Origin: Acidithiobacillus sulfuriphilus | GTDB lineage: Bacteria; Pseudomonadota; Gammaproteobacteria; Acidithiobacillales; Acidithiobacillaceae | DNA: 53,047 nt | NCBI RefSeq assembly: GCF_003721225.1 | Contig: NZ_RIZI01000187.1 | Coordinates: 1-53,047 of the forward strand | Reading direction: 5' to 3' | Part shown: in pieces, positions 1 through 8,802 of the stretch | How positions within the stretch are numbered: the first letter of the stretch is position 1 | Layout: the number at the start of each line of letters is the position of its first letter | The notes under the pieces: model-generated | The model's input: the letters and a program-made list of their open reading frames with translations, nothing else | Databases searched by the model: none | Told to the model about the DNA's origin: nothing | Program-made: the position numbers and the translations under genes

Positions 1-2
1 TT

Positions 3-209
3 CCATCGTCAAGCTGCGCACGTCGATTCTTTCCATACGTCAAATTATACCACGCTATGGTCTGGTATTTAAGGGCCATGTTAATAATTGGCTGGCGTGC
101 CGACCTGTGGCTGGGGACGAGCATCCTGTGGTTACTGGCCGTAACCCCATGGACCTGGCGTTACGGCGCTCTGTACCTGTATCCCCGCGCCGACAAAAGG
201 CCCGGATGA
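3..209 (+). CDS. C-terminal fragment of an NnrS-like membrane protein (partial)
   Basis: An open frame runs in from the window edge and stops at 207-209. Its last ~40 residues hold one hydrophobic helix (WLGTSILWLLAVTPWTW) followed by WRYGALYLYPRADKRPG, which resembles the end of NnrS proteins (polytopic heme/copper proteins linked to nitric oxide metabolism). The part before codon 57-59 (ATG) does not look clearly coding, so this may be a decayed tail rather than the end of an intact gene. Its position ahead of nitrogen-oxide genes fits NnrS. The call rests on memory of the family's C-terminal pattern, and another membrane protein is possible. Confidence 0.4.
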   Translation, partial: PSSSCARRFFPYVKLYHAMVWYLRAMLIIGWRADLWLGTSILWLLAVTPWTWRYGALYLYPRADKRPG

Positions 210-275
210 TGCACCCGGCGATCACTCCATAAGACTGGGCGGGGTGGGGTGCTGGAGGCGAGGACCCGGTGCTTT

Positions 276-289
276 TTGACTCACGTCAA
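276..289. promoter_or_regulatory. FNR/FixK-type palindrome
   Basis: The site reads TTGAC-TCAC-GTCAA, a perfect 5-4-5 palindrome of the CRP/FNR class, differing from the FNR consensus TTGAT-N4-ATCAA by one symmetrical base per half. Its centre is about 41 bp upstream of a plausible start site near 324, with TGCTATCC as a weak extended -10 region. It would serve the hemerythrin gene starting at 350. Confidence 0.55.
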
Positions 290-349
290 GGAAAGGTACG
301 CCACGGGGGAAGATGCTATCCATCTCTGGAAAAGCCGAAGGAGACTACC

Positions 350-1018
350 ATGAGCCATTTCATTCCTACCGTCTTGGATTTGCGCCCCATATTCCCCGGA
401 GAGCGCCATGGGCGGGTCTTTGCAGCCCTGGACGAACTGGAGGGCGGAAGGTCCATGCTGCTACGCAGCGATCACGATCCCCAACCCTTGCTCGATCAAA
501 TGAGGATCTTGCGCCGCCATCAATTTTACTGGATGCCCCAGCGTGCGGAGCCGGAGATCTGGGAAGTGGAGATATGCAAGCGCGAAGGTGCGCAGATGGA
601 GAGCGTCACGGAGTTTCTGGAAACGGATCACCGGCGTATCGACGCCCTTTTGGACAATGCATTGGCGGCATGGCAGGCGGGTTCCAGCGAACTGGCGATC
701 CCCCTACTGGAAGCCTTTGCTTATCGCCTGCGCCGCCATATCCGCATGGAAGAGGAAATCCTATTCCCGAGGGTCGAGGAAGCAGGGGCGCCTGTCCCGG
801 GACCCACTCATGTCATGCGCATGGAGCACCGGGAGATGCAAGGTCCCATACAGGGCCTGACGGACGCCGGCGGAACCCTGCCCGATGTCGTGGACGAGCT
901 GAAAGAACGGCTCGCCGTGCATAACCACAAGGAAGAGGGCATCCTTTACCCGCTCTGCGACCGCTTGCTGGGACAAGGCGTACAACCGTTGATCGAGCGC
1001 ATGTGCCGGCTGGTTTAA
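350..1018 (+). CDS. DUF2249-hemerythrin fusion protein
   Basis: The 222-residue protein has an N-terminal DUF2249 domain (about residues 8-75, with the SDHDPQPLLDQM segment) and a C-terminal hemerythrin HHE domain (about 85-220). Likely di-iron ligands lie in ETDHRRID, RRHIRMEEEILFP, MRMEHREM and HNHKEEGILYP. Such proteins bind O2 or NO or take part in iron-sulfur and nitrosative-stress repair; the precise role here is inference. The ATG at 350 is chosen over an in-frame start at 269 because GAAGGAG lies just before it and the upstream codons overlap the FNR-type site. It converges with the nitroreductase gene, overlapping it by 4 bp. A separate small DUF2249 gene (16030) and two more hemerythrins (1564, 16357) occur in the window. 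Confidence 0.85.
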   Translation: MSHFIPTVLDLRPIFPGERHGRVFAALDELEGGRSMLLRSDHDPQPLLDQMRILRRHQFYWMPQRAEPEIWEVEICKREGAQMESVTEFLETDHRRIDALLDNALAAWQAGSSELAIPLLEAFAYRLRRHIRMEEEILFPRVEEAGAPVPGPTHVMRMEHREMQGPIQGLTDAGGTLPDVVDELKERLAVHNHKEEGILYPLCDRLLGQGVQPLIERMCRLV

Positions 1019-1482
1019 GGCGCATCGCCCCGGCCGATGGTGATGACGGCTACCGGAACAAGATGTGCCGCGATCTCTGCCGCCGCCCGTACTTTGTCTT
1101 CCTCGAAGCGCCCCACCCAGGCCGAGGATAGGCCCAACGCAGTGGCCGCAAGCTGGGCATAGGCCGCGGCGATGGTCGCATCCTGAATGGCAAAAAATCG
1201 TCCACGCTCGCCGAAGCGGGCGGCGCAATGTTCCGGATCGGCGCAAAAGACAAGGCTCACGGGCGCCTGGGCGATGAATTCCTGATGGTCGGCGGCGTCC
1301 GCCAGTTTGGTCCGAGAGAGGCTTTCTGCGACCCTATAAATGCCGTAGGATTGCAGGCCGCCTGCCGACGGACCGCTTTGCGCAGCACGCAATATGCGCT
1401 CCACCAATTCCGGATCAATGGAATCAGGGCGATAGTTGCGGGTGGTGTGGCGCTGCTCCAGGACAGAGAAAAAATCCTTCAT
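1015..1482 (-). CDS. Nitroreductase family protein (short form)
   Basis: At 155 residues this is a compact member of the FMN-dependent nitroreductase fold. The N-terminal RHTTRNY segment is the usual FMN phosphate-binding motif (R-x-S/T-x-R-x-Y/F), SGPSAGGLQSYGIYRV matches the second FMN-contact region, and ALGLSSAWVGRF the family's C-terminal core. These enzymes move two electrons from NAD(P)H to nitro compounds or quinones; the substrate cannot be inferred. AAGGACG before the ATG at 1482 supports the start. It shares strand with the nar operon but is separated from the hemerythrin gene by about 80 bp, so it may be the distal gene of that operon or independent. Confidence 0.8.
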   Translation of the reverse strand: MKDFFSVLEQRHTTRNYRPDSIDPELVERILRAAQSGPSAGGLQSYGIYRVAESLSRTKLADAADHQEFIAQAPVSLVFCADPEHCAARFGERGRFFAIQDATIAAAYAQLAATALGLSSAWVGRFEEDKVRAAAEIAAHLVPVAVITIGRGDAP

Positions 1483-1563
1483 GACATTTCGTCCTTCGCG
1501 AAAGAACAGACAGATTGGAGATTTCGGATAAAACGGGTTGAGCCCAATCCTATGAATGAAGCC

Positions 1564-2094
1564 TCATCCGGCATGCCGCCGCGCTGCCATCGCCACACCG
1601 ATATGCGTCAGGGAGTCCGGATCCAGGCGACTCGCCAAGGGGTAGATCACCATTTCTTCGATGCCTATGTGCTGGCGCAACCCGGCCGCATAACCGCGAA
1701 GATCCGGCAAAGATGGCCTTTCCCCAGCGGCGACGGTTTCCAGGAATGGTTCCAGAACAGCCCAGTCGTGAAGTTCTTGACCATGCTGAGCGACGAGTTC
1801 CAGAATGGTGTCGGCGAGCTTTTCCTCTCTGCTATCCAAGACGGTCAGCAGCCGCGGAAAAAGGTCTATCTCCTCGTCCGCAAAATGCAGCGGTGCCGCG
1901 TTCCGGAAGTAACGCAACGCCCGCTGGGCGGCGGTGCTCGTGCGCTCGTCGGGGCCGTGCCGGATCAGGTAATCCGGCAGCCGCTCCAGGGAGTCGCAAT
2001 GGTTGCGGATAAGCCCATGACAGGCCTGGAGCACCGCCAGCGGCCGCCGGAAGGCCGCCGGCGGAATATTGCTGCCCGCCGGAAGGCCGGCCAT
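1564..2094 (-). CDS. Hemerythrin domain protein, last gene of the nar operon
   Basis: This 176-residue protein is all-helical with hemerythrin-type ligand positions in QACHGLIRNHCDSL, APLHFADEEIDLFPRL, AQHGQELHDW and LRQHIGIEEMVIYPL. Its ATG overlaps the narI stop codon (TAATG), so it should be translationally coupled to nitrate reductase. It is clearly paralogous to the hemerythrin at 16357: both contain a LERLP..L..HGP segment and an ALRYFRNAAPLH-like stretch. Hemerythrins next to nitrate reductase genes may bind NO or protect iron-sulfur centres; that role is inference. Confidence 0.85.
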   Translation of the reverse strand: MAGLPAGSNIPPAAFRRPLAVLQACHGLIRNHCDSLERLPDYLIRHGPDERTSTAAQRALRYFRNAAPLHFADEEIDLFPRLLTVLDSREEKLADTILELVAQHGQELHDWAVLEPFLETVAAGERPSLPDLRGYAAGLRQHIGIEEMVIYPLASRLDPDSLTHIGVAMAARRHAG

Positions 2095-2783
2095 TAAATG
2101 CTCCGTTGTTTGGCGCGCACCACTTCGTAAGGGCGGATCAGGTAGTTGAAGGGCACCGTCCAGATGTGCACCAGCCTGGTGAAGGGAAAAAGGAGGAACA
2201 TCGTCATGCCGAAAAACATGTGGACCTTGTAGATGAGGGGAATCCCCGCGAGCATGGCCGGGTGGGGCTGGAAGGTGGCGATGCCCTTCAGATAGCCGCC
2301 GAGCACCTCCATGTTGGCGACATTGCCGGCGATGAGATCGGGGACGGTGGTGGCCTGGGTCACCAGGCCCAGGAGCAGGGTCACGATGAGCCAGAGCAGG
2401 ATGAAGAGATCGCTCTTCCGTCCGGCCGCCCGGACCTGGGGGTTGAGCATGCGCCGGAGCAACAGCATCAGGCCGCCGATCATGGCCAGGATGCCGAAGG
2501 TAATCCCGGCCGAGGAGGCCACCCATTGGTGCTGGATGGGGTTGAAGCCCAGCCACTCGAAGGCCGGGGTAAGCAGGCCGACGAAGTGGCCGGCAAAGAG
2601 CATGAGGATACCCACGTGCCAAAGATTGCTGGCCCACATCATATAGTGGCGCGAGGCGAGGAGTTGGCTGGAATAGCTGGTCCAGCCGTACTGCTCCCGG
2701 TCGTAGCGAATGATGGAGCCGACGAGAAAGATGGTGCCGGCGATGTAGGGATAAACGCCGAAGAGCAAAAGATTCAGGTTCAT
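2094..2783 (-). CDS. narI: Respiratory nitrate reductase gamma subunit (cytochrome b)
   Basis: NarI is the membrane diheme cytochrome b that oxidises quinol and passes electrons to NarH. The 229-residue sequence has five hydrophobic helices. Candidate heme-ligand histidines lie in ASRHYMMW / LWHVGILMLFAGHFVG and in YKVHMFFGMTMFLL...RLVHIW, as in the family. The start at 2783 is preferred to 2792 because its ATGA overlaps the narJ stop and GGAG lies about 8 bases upstream. Length and order (narGHJI) are standard. Confidence 0.96.
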   Translation of the reverse strand: MNLNLLLFGVYPYIAGTIFLVGSIIRYDREQYGWTSYSSQLLASRHYMMWASNLWHVGILMLFAGHFVGLLTPAFEWLGFNPIQHQWVASSAGITFGILAMIGGLMLLLRRMLNPQVRAAGRKSDLFILLWLIVTLLLGLVTQATTVPDLIAGNVANMEVLGGYLKGIATFQPHPAMLAGIPLIYKVHMFFGMTMFLLFPFTRLVHIWTVPFNYLIRPYEVVRAKQRSI

Positions 2784-3334
2784 GGCATGCACTCCTTCAT
2801 GGTGCTGAGTTCAGCGAGCCGGCCCCGGCGCTCCACGAAGCGCACCAGGTTGGCATAGGGGCTTGCGGCCTTTTCGAGGTGGTCGGCCAGGGTTTCGATG
2901 GCGCGGACGGCATCGCCCAAAAAGATCCTGGCTTCGTCGTCATCCAGGGTCGAGGCATACTCCAGGATGAGTGGCAGGTAATCGGGCAGTTCATTCCCCA
3001 CGATCGTCAGCCCATAGCTTTCATAATGTTCGGCCAAACGGATCATGGCAGGACCACGCTCGCGGTCCCCTTCCTCGAAAAGGTGATAGGTGAGATGGAG
3101 GTCGTGGTCGGGATTCAGGTCGAAGGTCTGCACATAGGCAGACTCCAGATCCAGAGGGGCTTGGCCCTCCATCCACTGGACCACGTCCAGCAGCGCGGCA
3201 CGCTCCTCCTCCGGGCACGGGGTAGTGGCGAGATAATCCCGGATCTCCGGGAGGGCCGCCCGTAATTCCGCATCGGGATAACCCAGCAGGGCGGAGATGA
3301 CCTGATACACACGATTCGTCACTTCGGCGTCCAC
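2780..3334 (-). CDS. narJ: Nitrate reductase assembly chaperone
   Basis: NarJ is the cytoplasmic chaperone that holds apo-NarG until molybdenum cofactor insertion and then leaves the complex. The 184-residue protein has the family pattern: an N-terminal SALLGYPDAEL segment, the central YVQTFDLNPDHDLHLTYHLFEEGDRERGPAM block, and DYLPLILEYAST. It is separated by 2 bp from narH upstream and overlaps narI by 4 bp. Confidence 0.96.
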   Translation of the reverse strand: MDAEVTNRVYQVISALLGYPDAELRAALPEIRDYLATTPCPEEERAALLDVVQWMEGQAPLDLESAYVQTFDLNPDHDLHLTYHLFEEGDRERGPAMIRLAEHYESYGLTIVGNELPDYLPLILEYASTLDDDEARIFLGDAVRAIETLADHLEKAASPYANLVRFVERRGRLAELSTMKECMP

Positions 3335-3336
3335 GG

Positions 3337-4893
3337 TTACGCCCTCTTCCCGCGCGGGAAAAATTGCAGGGGCTGGACCGGCTCCACCGCCCCTTTCCGC
3401 CGTTGCGGGAAAAGACTGGTGGTACTCTCGCCCTCGCTGCTGGTATTGCCGAAACTGATCCCGTTCTGCCCCTGCAAGGCGTAGGGATCGTCTATCTTTA
3501 CTTCCTGATGGCTGGTGGGGATCACGAAACGATCCTCATAATTGGCGATGGAGAGGAGTTGCCACATCTCCTTGGCCTGCTCCTCGCTAAGACCGGCCGC
3601 CGCCAGGACCCTGGCATCGGCCTTGCCCTCCACATGGATGGACCGTTCGTAGCTGCGCATGGCGATCAGCTTGCGCAGGGCGGCGGCGACGGGCGCCTCC
3701 TGGCCGGCGGTGAAGAGGTTGGCCAGGTAACGCAAGGGGATGCGCAGATTCTCCACCTGGGGGATGACGCCATCGGGCCCCATGGGCAGATTCCCTTTTT
3801 CCATCTGCGACTGCACGGGAGAAAGAGGCGGCACATACCAGACCATGGGCAAGGTGCGGAATTCCGGATGCAAGGGAAATGCGATCTTCCAGTCCACCGC
3901 CATCCGGTAGATGGGAGACTCCTGCGCCGCCTTGACCCAAGAGTCGGGGACGCCATCGCGATAGGCCTGAGCGATCACCTCGGGATCATTGGGATCGAGG
4001 AAGATGTCGAGGTGGGCCTGGTAGATATCCTCGACGGCGTCCTTGCCCGCGGCGTCGCTAATCCGGTCGGCGTCATAGAGGATGATGCCGTTGGAACGGA
4101 TCCGTCCCACACAGGTCTCCGAGCAGACCGTGGGCAGACCGGATTCCACGCGGGGATAGCAGCCGATGCACTTTTCCGACTTCCCCGACTCCCAGTTGAA
4201 ATACACCTTTTTGTATGGGCAGGCGCTCACGCACATCCGCCAGCCCCGGCAACGGTCCTGATCCACCAGCACGATGCCGTCCTCCTCCCGTTTGTAAATG
4301 GCGCCGGAGGGGCACGCTGCGACACAGGCCGGGTTCAGGCAGTGGTTGCACATGCGCGGCAGGTAAAAGTGGAAGGTATGTTCAAAATCCGCGTAGACTT
4401 CTTTCTGAATACGGTCGAAATTGCTGTCCTGGGAACGCTTGGCGAATTCGCCGGCCAGGTCGTCCTCCCAGTTGGGACCCCAGCTTACCTTATCCATCAC
4501 CGCACCATCGATCTGTGACAGCGGGCGGGCGGTGGGGGCCGCCTCGGACAGGGGCGCGCTCACCAAGTGGTTGTAGTCGAAGGTGAATGGTTGGTAATAG
4601 TCACCCATCTCGGGCAGGTCGGGGTTGGCGAAGATGTTGATCAATTCCTTGACCTTGCCCCCTTGGCGCAGGGTGAGCTTGCCGTTTTTCTTCTTCCAGC
4701 CGCCCTGCCATTTGCTCTGATTTTCCCATTCCTTGGGATAGCCGACGCCCGGTTTGCTCTCGACATTGTTGAACCACATGTACTCCGCTCCCTTGCGGTT
4801 GGTCCAGACATTCTTGCAGGTCACCGAACAGGTATGGCAGCCGATGCACTTGTCGAGATTGAATACCAGCGCGAATTGGGCACGCACTTTCAT
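3337..4893 (-). CDS. narH: Respiratory nitrate reductase beta subunit (iron-sulfur)
   Basis: NarH relays electrons from NarI to the NarG active site through one [3Fe-4S] and three [4Fe-4S] clusters. The 518-residue protein shows the four cysteine groups in order: CIGCHTCSVTC near the N terminus, CNHCLNPACVAACP, CRGWRMCVSACP with the tryptophan that marks the [3Fe-4S] site, and CIGCYPRVESGLPTVCSETC. The C-terminal NarH domain (VWYVPPLSPV, LAAAGLSEEQ) is complete. It is the second structural gene, 92 bp after narG, a slightly larger gap than elsewhere in the operon. GGAG precedes the ATG at 4893. Confidence 0.97.
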   Translation of the reverse strand: MKVRAQFALVFNLDKCIGCHTCSVTCKNVWTNRKGAEYMWFNNVESKPGVGYPKEWENQSKWQGGWKKKNGKLTLRQGGKVKELINIFANPDLPEMGDYYQPFTFDYNHLVSAPLSEAAPTARPLSQIDGAVMDKVSWGPNWEDDLAGEFAKRSQDSNFDRIQKEVYADFEHTFHFYLPRMCNHCLNPACVAACPSGAIYKREEDGIVLVDQDRCRGWRMCVSACPYKKVYFNWESGKSEKCIGCYPRVESGLPTVCSETCVGRIRSNGIILYDADRISDAAGKDAVEDIYQAHLDIFLDPNDPEVIAQAYRDGVPDSWVKAAQESPIYRMAVDWKIAFPLHPEFRTLPMVWYVPPLSPVQSQMEKGNLPMGPDGVIPQVENLRIPLRYLANLFTAGQEAPVAAALRKLIAMRSYERSIHVEGKADARVLAAAGLSEEQAKEMWQLLSIANYEDRFVIPTSHQEVKIDDPYALQGQNGISFGNTSSEGESTTSLFPQRRKGAVEPVQPLQFFPRGKRA

Positions 4894-4985
4894 GACGCGA
4901 TCTCCTTGCTAAAAAGGGGGGATGGGGTTCTGTACCATGGTCATCCATGCCGACCGGCGCACCGCCCACCCCTGCAAACTCTGTC

Positions 4986-7900
4986 TCAGTAGACTCCAGG
5001 GGGGTTCAGGGCCGCCTCCCGCTCCGGCGTCAACGGCCGCTCCAGCCAGTCGATCTGCTGGTCGGGAATACGGCGGATAATGACGTGTTCATCACGCTGG
5101 CTGCCTACCGGACCGTAGTAGTTCATCCCATAGGAGAGCTGCGCGTAACCGCCGATCATATGGGTGGGCTTGACCACCACCTTGGTTACGCTGTTGAGGA
5201 TGCCGCCCCGCTTGCCAGTAGTGGGGGAACCGGGGACGTTGATGGTCTTTTCCTGGGCATGGTACATAATGGCCACACCCCGCGGCACGCGCTGGCTCAA
5301 CACCGCCCTTGCCATGGTTGCGCCGTTGACGTTGATGGCTTCCACCCAATCATTGTCATGCAGGCCGATGGTCCGGGCGTCCTCCTCGGCAATCCACACC
5401 ACCGGCCCCCCGCGGAAGAGATTCAGCATGCGCAGGTTGTCGTTGTAGGTGCTGTGGATACCCCACTTGCTGTGGGGAGTGAGCCAGTTCAGCACCAGGT
5501 GGGGTTCCTTGAGAATGGCCGGCGACACCCCTTTGGTGGCCTTCATGTCCAGGGGCGGCCGGTAGGCGCAGAATCCCTCGCCAAAGTCCAGCATCCACTC
5601 GTGATCCACGTAGAAGTGGCCGCGCCCGGTGAGCGTGCGATGGGGGATGGCCTCGTGGATGTTCACGTAGGCGGCGTTGTAGCTCACTTCCTCGGACATG
5701 ATGCCGCTCCAGGTCGGCGAAGTGATGACCTTACGCGGCTGGACCTGCAGATCGGCAAAGGTGAACTTGTCGCCGCGGCGATCATCGCAAAGATGCGTCA
5801 GGGACAGACCGCTCTCATGCTCCACGGACTTCCAGGCCTTGTGGGCGACTTCGCCATTGGTCTCCGGAGACAGGGCAAGGATGGCATTGCAGACCGCGAT
5901 GTCCTCGCCCAGAGAGGGCATGCCTTTGCTGATCCCCTCCTCCTTTACCGGGCCGTTCAATTCAACCAGGGATTCATACTCGGCCCGGGTGTCCCACTGA
6001 TCGCCTTTGATGCCGTTGCCCAACTCCAGGAGCTTCGGTCCCAAGGCCGTAAATTTGCGGTAGGTATTGTCATAATCACGCACTACCAGCTTGATGTGGG
6101 GCATGGTCTTGCCAGGAATGGGTTCGCATTCGCCCCGTTTCCAATCCCTGATCTCCGTGGCCTGTCCCAGTTCGGCCGGCGTGTCGTGCATCAGCGGGGT
6201 AGCCAGGAGATCCGTGCGCGTGCCGAGATGCTTTTCCGCCAGAACGGAAAAAGCCTGGGCGATGGTTTTGAAAATCTGCCAGTCGCTGCGGCTTTCCCAG
6301 CCCGGATTTACCGCCTCCCCAAGGGGATGGATGAAAGGATGCATATCCGTCGTGTTCAGGTCGTTTTTCTCGTACCAGGTGGCGGTAGGCAGGATGATGT
6401 CCGAATAGGCGCCGGTGCTGTTGAGGCGGAAGTTGATGTCCACCATGAGGTCCAGCTTGCCGATGGGGGCTTTGTCCCGCCACTTGATCTCGCGGCTCGC
6501 CCGGCCTTCCTGGCCATCGCCAAAGACGCCGTTTTGGGCGCCCAGCAGGTGTTTCAGGAAGTATTCGTGCCCCTTGGCGCTGGTGCCGATCAGATTGCCG
6601 CGCCACACGAAAAGATTGCGGGGCCAGTTGACCGGATTGTCGGGGTCTTCGGAGGCGAACTGCAGCGCACCGCTCTTGAGCTGCTCGGCGACGTAGGCGC
6701 CCACCTCCCCCTCGCTGCGCTTGCCGGCCTTCGCCGCCTCCTCATAGAGATCGAGGGGATTGCGATTGAAATGGGGTGCGGACGGCAGCCATCCCATCCG
6801 CTCGGCGACCACGTTGTAGTCCACCAGACTATGCCCCCGATATTTACCCTTCGCGGTGGACGTGAGCAGGTCGTCCGCATCGACCCTCTCGTAGCGCCAC
6901 TGGTCCGTATGCAGGTAAAAGAAGCTGGTGCCCGCCATTTGCCGCGCCGGCCGGTACCAATCAAGGGCGAAGGTGATGGGTACCCAGCCCGCCTGGGGAC
7001 GCAGCGCCTCCTGACCCACATAATGGGCCCAGCCACCCCCCGATTGGCCCACGCAGCCGCAGAGATGCACCAGGTTGATGATGGAGCGGTAATTCATGTC
7101 ATTGTGGTACCAGTGGTTGGTTCCCGCGCCGACGATGACCATGGACTTGCCATGGGTCTTGGCGGCATTGTCCGCAAACTCGCGGGCGGTGCGGAGCACG
7201 TCCGCGCGCGGGACACCGGTGATCCCTTCTTGCCACGCCGGCGTATAGGGTACCTCCGCATCCTCGTAGGAAGACGCCACGTTGTCCCCGCCCAATCCGC
7301 GATCCACCCCGTACTGGGCGATGAGCAGATCGAGGGTGGAAGCCACGAGGGCCTCCTCGCCGTTGGCGAGTTTCAGCTTGCGCACCGGCACCAGGCGGCT
7401 GAGCATATCCTTTTCGCCCGTTGCGAAGTGGGGGAAAAGGACCTCCGCCGTAGCGTCGTGATGCCCGGCGCAGGAAAGCTCCGCCTCGATTTCCTGGGCG
7501 GATGCCGCATCGCGGGGGAGGAGATTCCACTTGCCATGCTCGCCCCAGCGGAAGCCGATGGAACCATTGGGACAGACGAAGCCGCCGCTGCGGCTATCGT
7601 AGACCACCGTCTTCCATTCCGGGTTGTTTTCCTGGCCCAGTTCACCGGCGAAATCGCTGGCGCGGAGAAAGCGGTCGCTGACGTAGGTCTGCTTTCCCAC
7701 CTTGCGCAGGAGCACTTGCATGGGCAGATCGGTGAAGCGGCGCGCGTAGTCCAGGAAATAAGGTTCCGGGCGATCGACATAAAACTCTTTCAGAACCACA
7801 TGGCCCATGGCCATGAACAATGCGGCATCGGTACCCGCCCGGGCCGGCATCCACAGGTCCGCAAATTTGACGTATTCCGCATAATCCGGCGCCACCGCGA

Positions 7901-8735
7901 CGACCTTTGTCCCCTTGTAACGCACTTCCGAGTAAAAGTGCGCGTCCGGGGTACGGGTCATGGGGAGGTTGGTGCCGGCCACAATGATATACGTGGAGTT
8001 GTACCAATCGGCGGATTCAGGAACGTCGGTCTGCTCGCCCCAGACCTGGGGGGACGAAGGAGGAAGATCGCAGTACCAGTCGTAAAAACTTAATGGTACA
8101 CCGCCGATCAGATCCAGATAGCGGGCACCGGCGGCATAGCTGATCATGGACATGGCGGGAATGGGCGAAAAGCCGGCGATCCGGTCCGGTCCATGCGCCT
8201 TGATGGTATGAATATTGGCAGCAGCGATGATTTCCGTCACCTCTTCCCACTCGGTCCGGACGAAACCGCCCAAACCGCGCACGGCGGTATACCGGCGACG
8301 CTTCTCCGCATCCTGCTGGATGGCAGCCCATGCCTCCACGGGGTCCTTGCCGCTGGCCCGCTCCGTCCGGTAGATCTCCAGCAAGCGGCTGCGGATCATG
8401 GGATACTTGATCCGGTGGGGGCTGTAGAGGTACCAGGAATAGCTGGCGCCGCGCTGGCAGCCGCGCGGTTCATGGTTAGGCAGATCGGGCCTGGTGCGGG
8501 GATAGTCGGTCTGCTGGGTCTCGAAGGCCACCAGCCCGTTCTTGACATAGATCTTCCAACTGCAACTGCCGGTGCAGTTCACCCCATGGGTGGAACGCAC
8601 GATCTTGTCAAAACGCCAGCGATTGCGGTAGCCGTCCTCCCACTTGCGATCATCTTCGATGAGAACGCCGTGGCCGCCGGAAAAGGGCTCACGCTTGGTG
8701 GTAAAAAACTTCAACCGATCCATGAAATGACTCAT
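4986..8735 (-). CDS. narG: Respiratory nitrate reductase alpha subunit (catalytic)
   Basis: NarG reduces nitrate to nitrite at a molybdenum bis-MGD centre on the cytoplasmic side of the membrane. The 1249-residue length is normal. The N-terminal FS0 cluster ligands are visible as H50, C54, C58 and C93 (STHGVNCTGSC ... RGCQRGA). The Mo-ligand aspartate lies in NLPMTRTPDAHF. The start MSHFMDRLKFF carries the remnant twin-arginine-like region usual for NarG. No cofactor biosynthesis genes are in the window. A long antisense open frame across this gene is a shadow caused by GC-rich codon use. Confidence 0.98.
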   Translation of the reverse strand: MSHFMDRLKFFTTKREPFSGGHGVLIEDDRKWEDGYRNRWRFDKIVRSTHGVNCTGSCSWKIYVKNGLVAFETQQTDYPRTRPDLPNHEPRGCQRGASYSWYLYSPHRIKYPMIRSRLLEIYRTERASGKDPVEAWAAIQQDAEKRRRYTAVRGLGGFVRTEWEEVTEIIAAANIHTIKAHGPDRIAGFSPIPAMSMISYAAGARYLDLIGGVPLSFYDWYCDLPPSSPQVWGEQTDVPESADWYNSTYIIVAGTNLPMTRTPDAHFYSEVRYKGTKVVAVAPDYAEYVKFADLWMPARAGTDAALFMAMGHVVLKEFYVDRPEPYFLDYARRFTDLPMQVLLRKVGKQTYVSDRFLRASDFAGELGQENNPEWKTVVYDSRSGGFVCPNGSIGFRWGEHGKWNLLPRDAASAQEIEAELSCAGHHDATAEVLFPHFATGEKDMLSRLVPVRKLKLANGEEALVASTLDLLIAQYGVDRGLGGDNVASSYEDAEVPYTPAWQEGITGVPRADVLRTAREFADNAAKTHGKSMVIVGAGTNHWYHNDMNYRSIINLVHLCGCVGQSGGGWAHYVGQEALRPQAGWVPITFALDWYRPARQMAGTSFFYLHTDQWRYERVDADDLLTSTAKGKYRGHSLVDYNVVAERMGWLPSAPHFNRNPLDLYEEAAKAGKRSEGEVGAYVAEQLKSGALQFASEDPDNPVNWPRNLFVWRGNLIGTSAKGHEYFLKHLLGAQNGVFGDGQEGRASREIKWRDKAPIGKLDLMVDINFRLNSTGAYSDIILPTATWYEKNDLNTTDMHPFIHPLGEAVNPGWESRSDWQIFKTIAQAFSVLAEKHLGTRTDLLATPLMHDTPAELGQATEIRDWKRGECEPIPGKTMPHIKLVVRDYDNTYRKFTALGPKLLELGNGIKGDQWDTRAEYESLVELNGPVKEEGISKGMPSLGEDIAVCNAILALSPETNGEVAHKAWKSVEHESGLSLTHLCDDRRGDKFTFADLQVQPRKVITSPTWSGIMSEEVSYNAAYVNIHEAIPHRTLTGRGHFYVDHEWMLDFGEGFCAYRPPLDMKATKGVSPAILKEPHLVLNWLTPHSKWGIHSTYNDNLRMLNLFRGGPVVWIAEEDARTIGLHDNDWVEAINVNGATMARAVLSQRVPRGVAIMYHAQEKTINVPGSPTTGKRGGILNSVTKVVVKPTHMIGGYAQLSYGMNYYGPVGSQRDEHVIIRRIPDQQIDWLERPLTPEREAALNPPGVY

Positions 8736-8802
8736 TGCAATACTCCTTGTGTTATCGCTGCGGCGGATATGCGCCGCTTTCCTTTCTCAGCCCCTGCGCC
8801 GG

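Noticed and set aside
4947..8093. A 1048-codon open frame antisense to narG
   Set aside because: It lies opposite an intact narG with perfect family motifs. Its composition (histidine- and glycine-rich, repetitive) is that of a GC-driven shadow frame.
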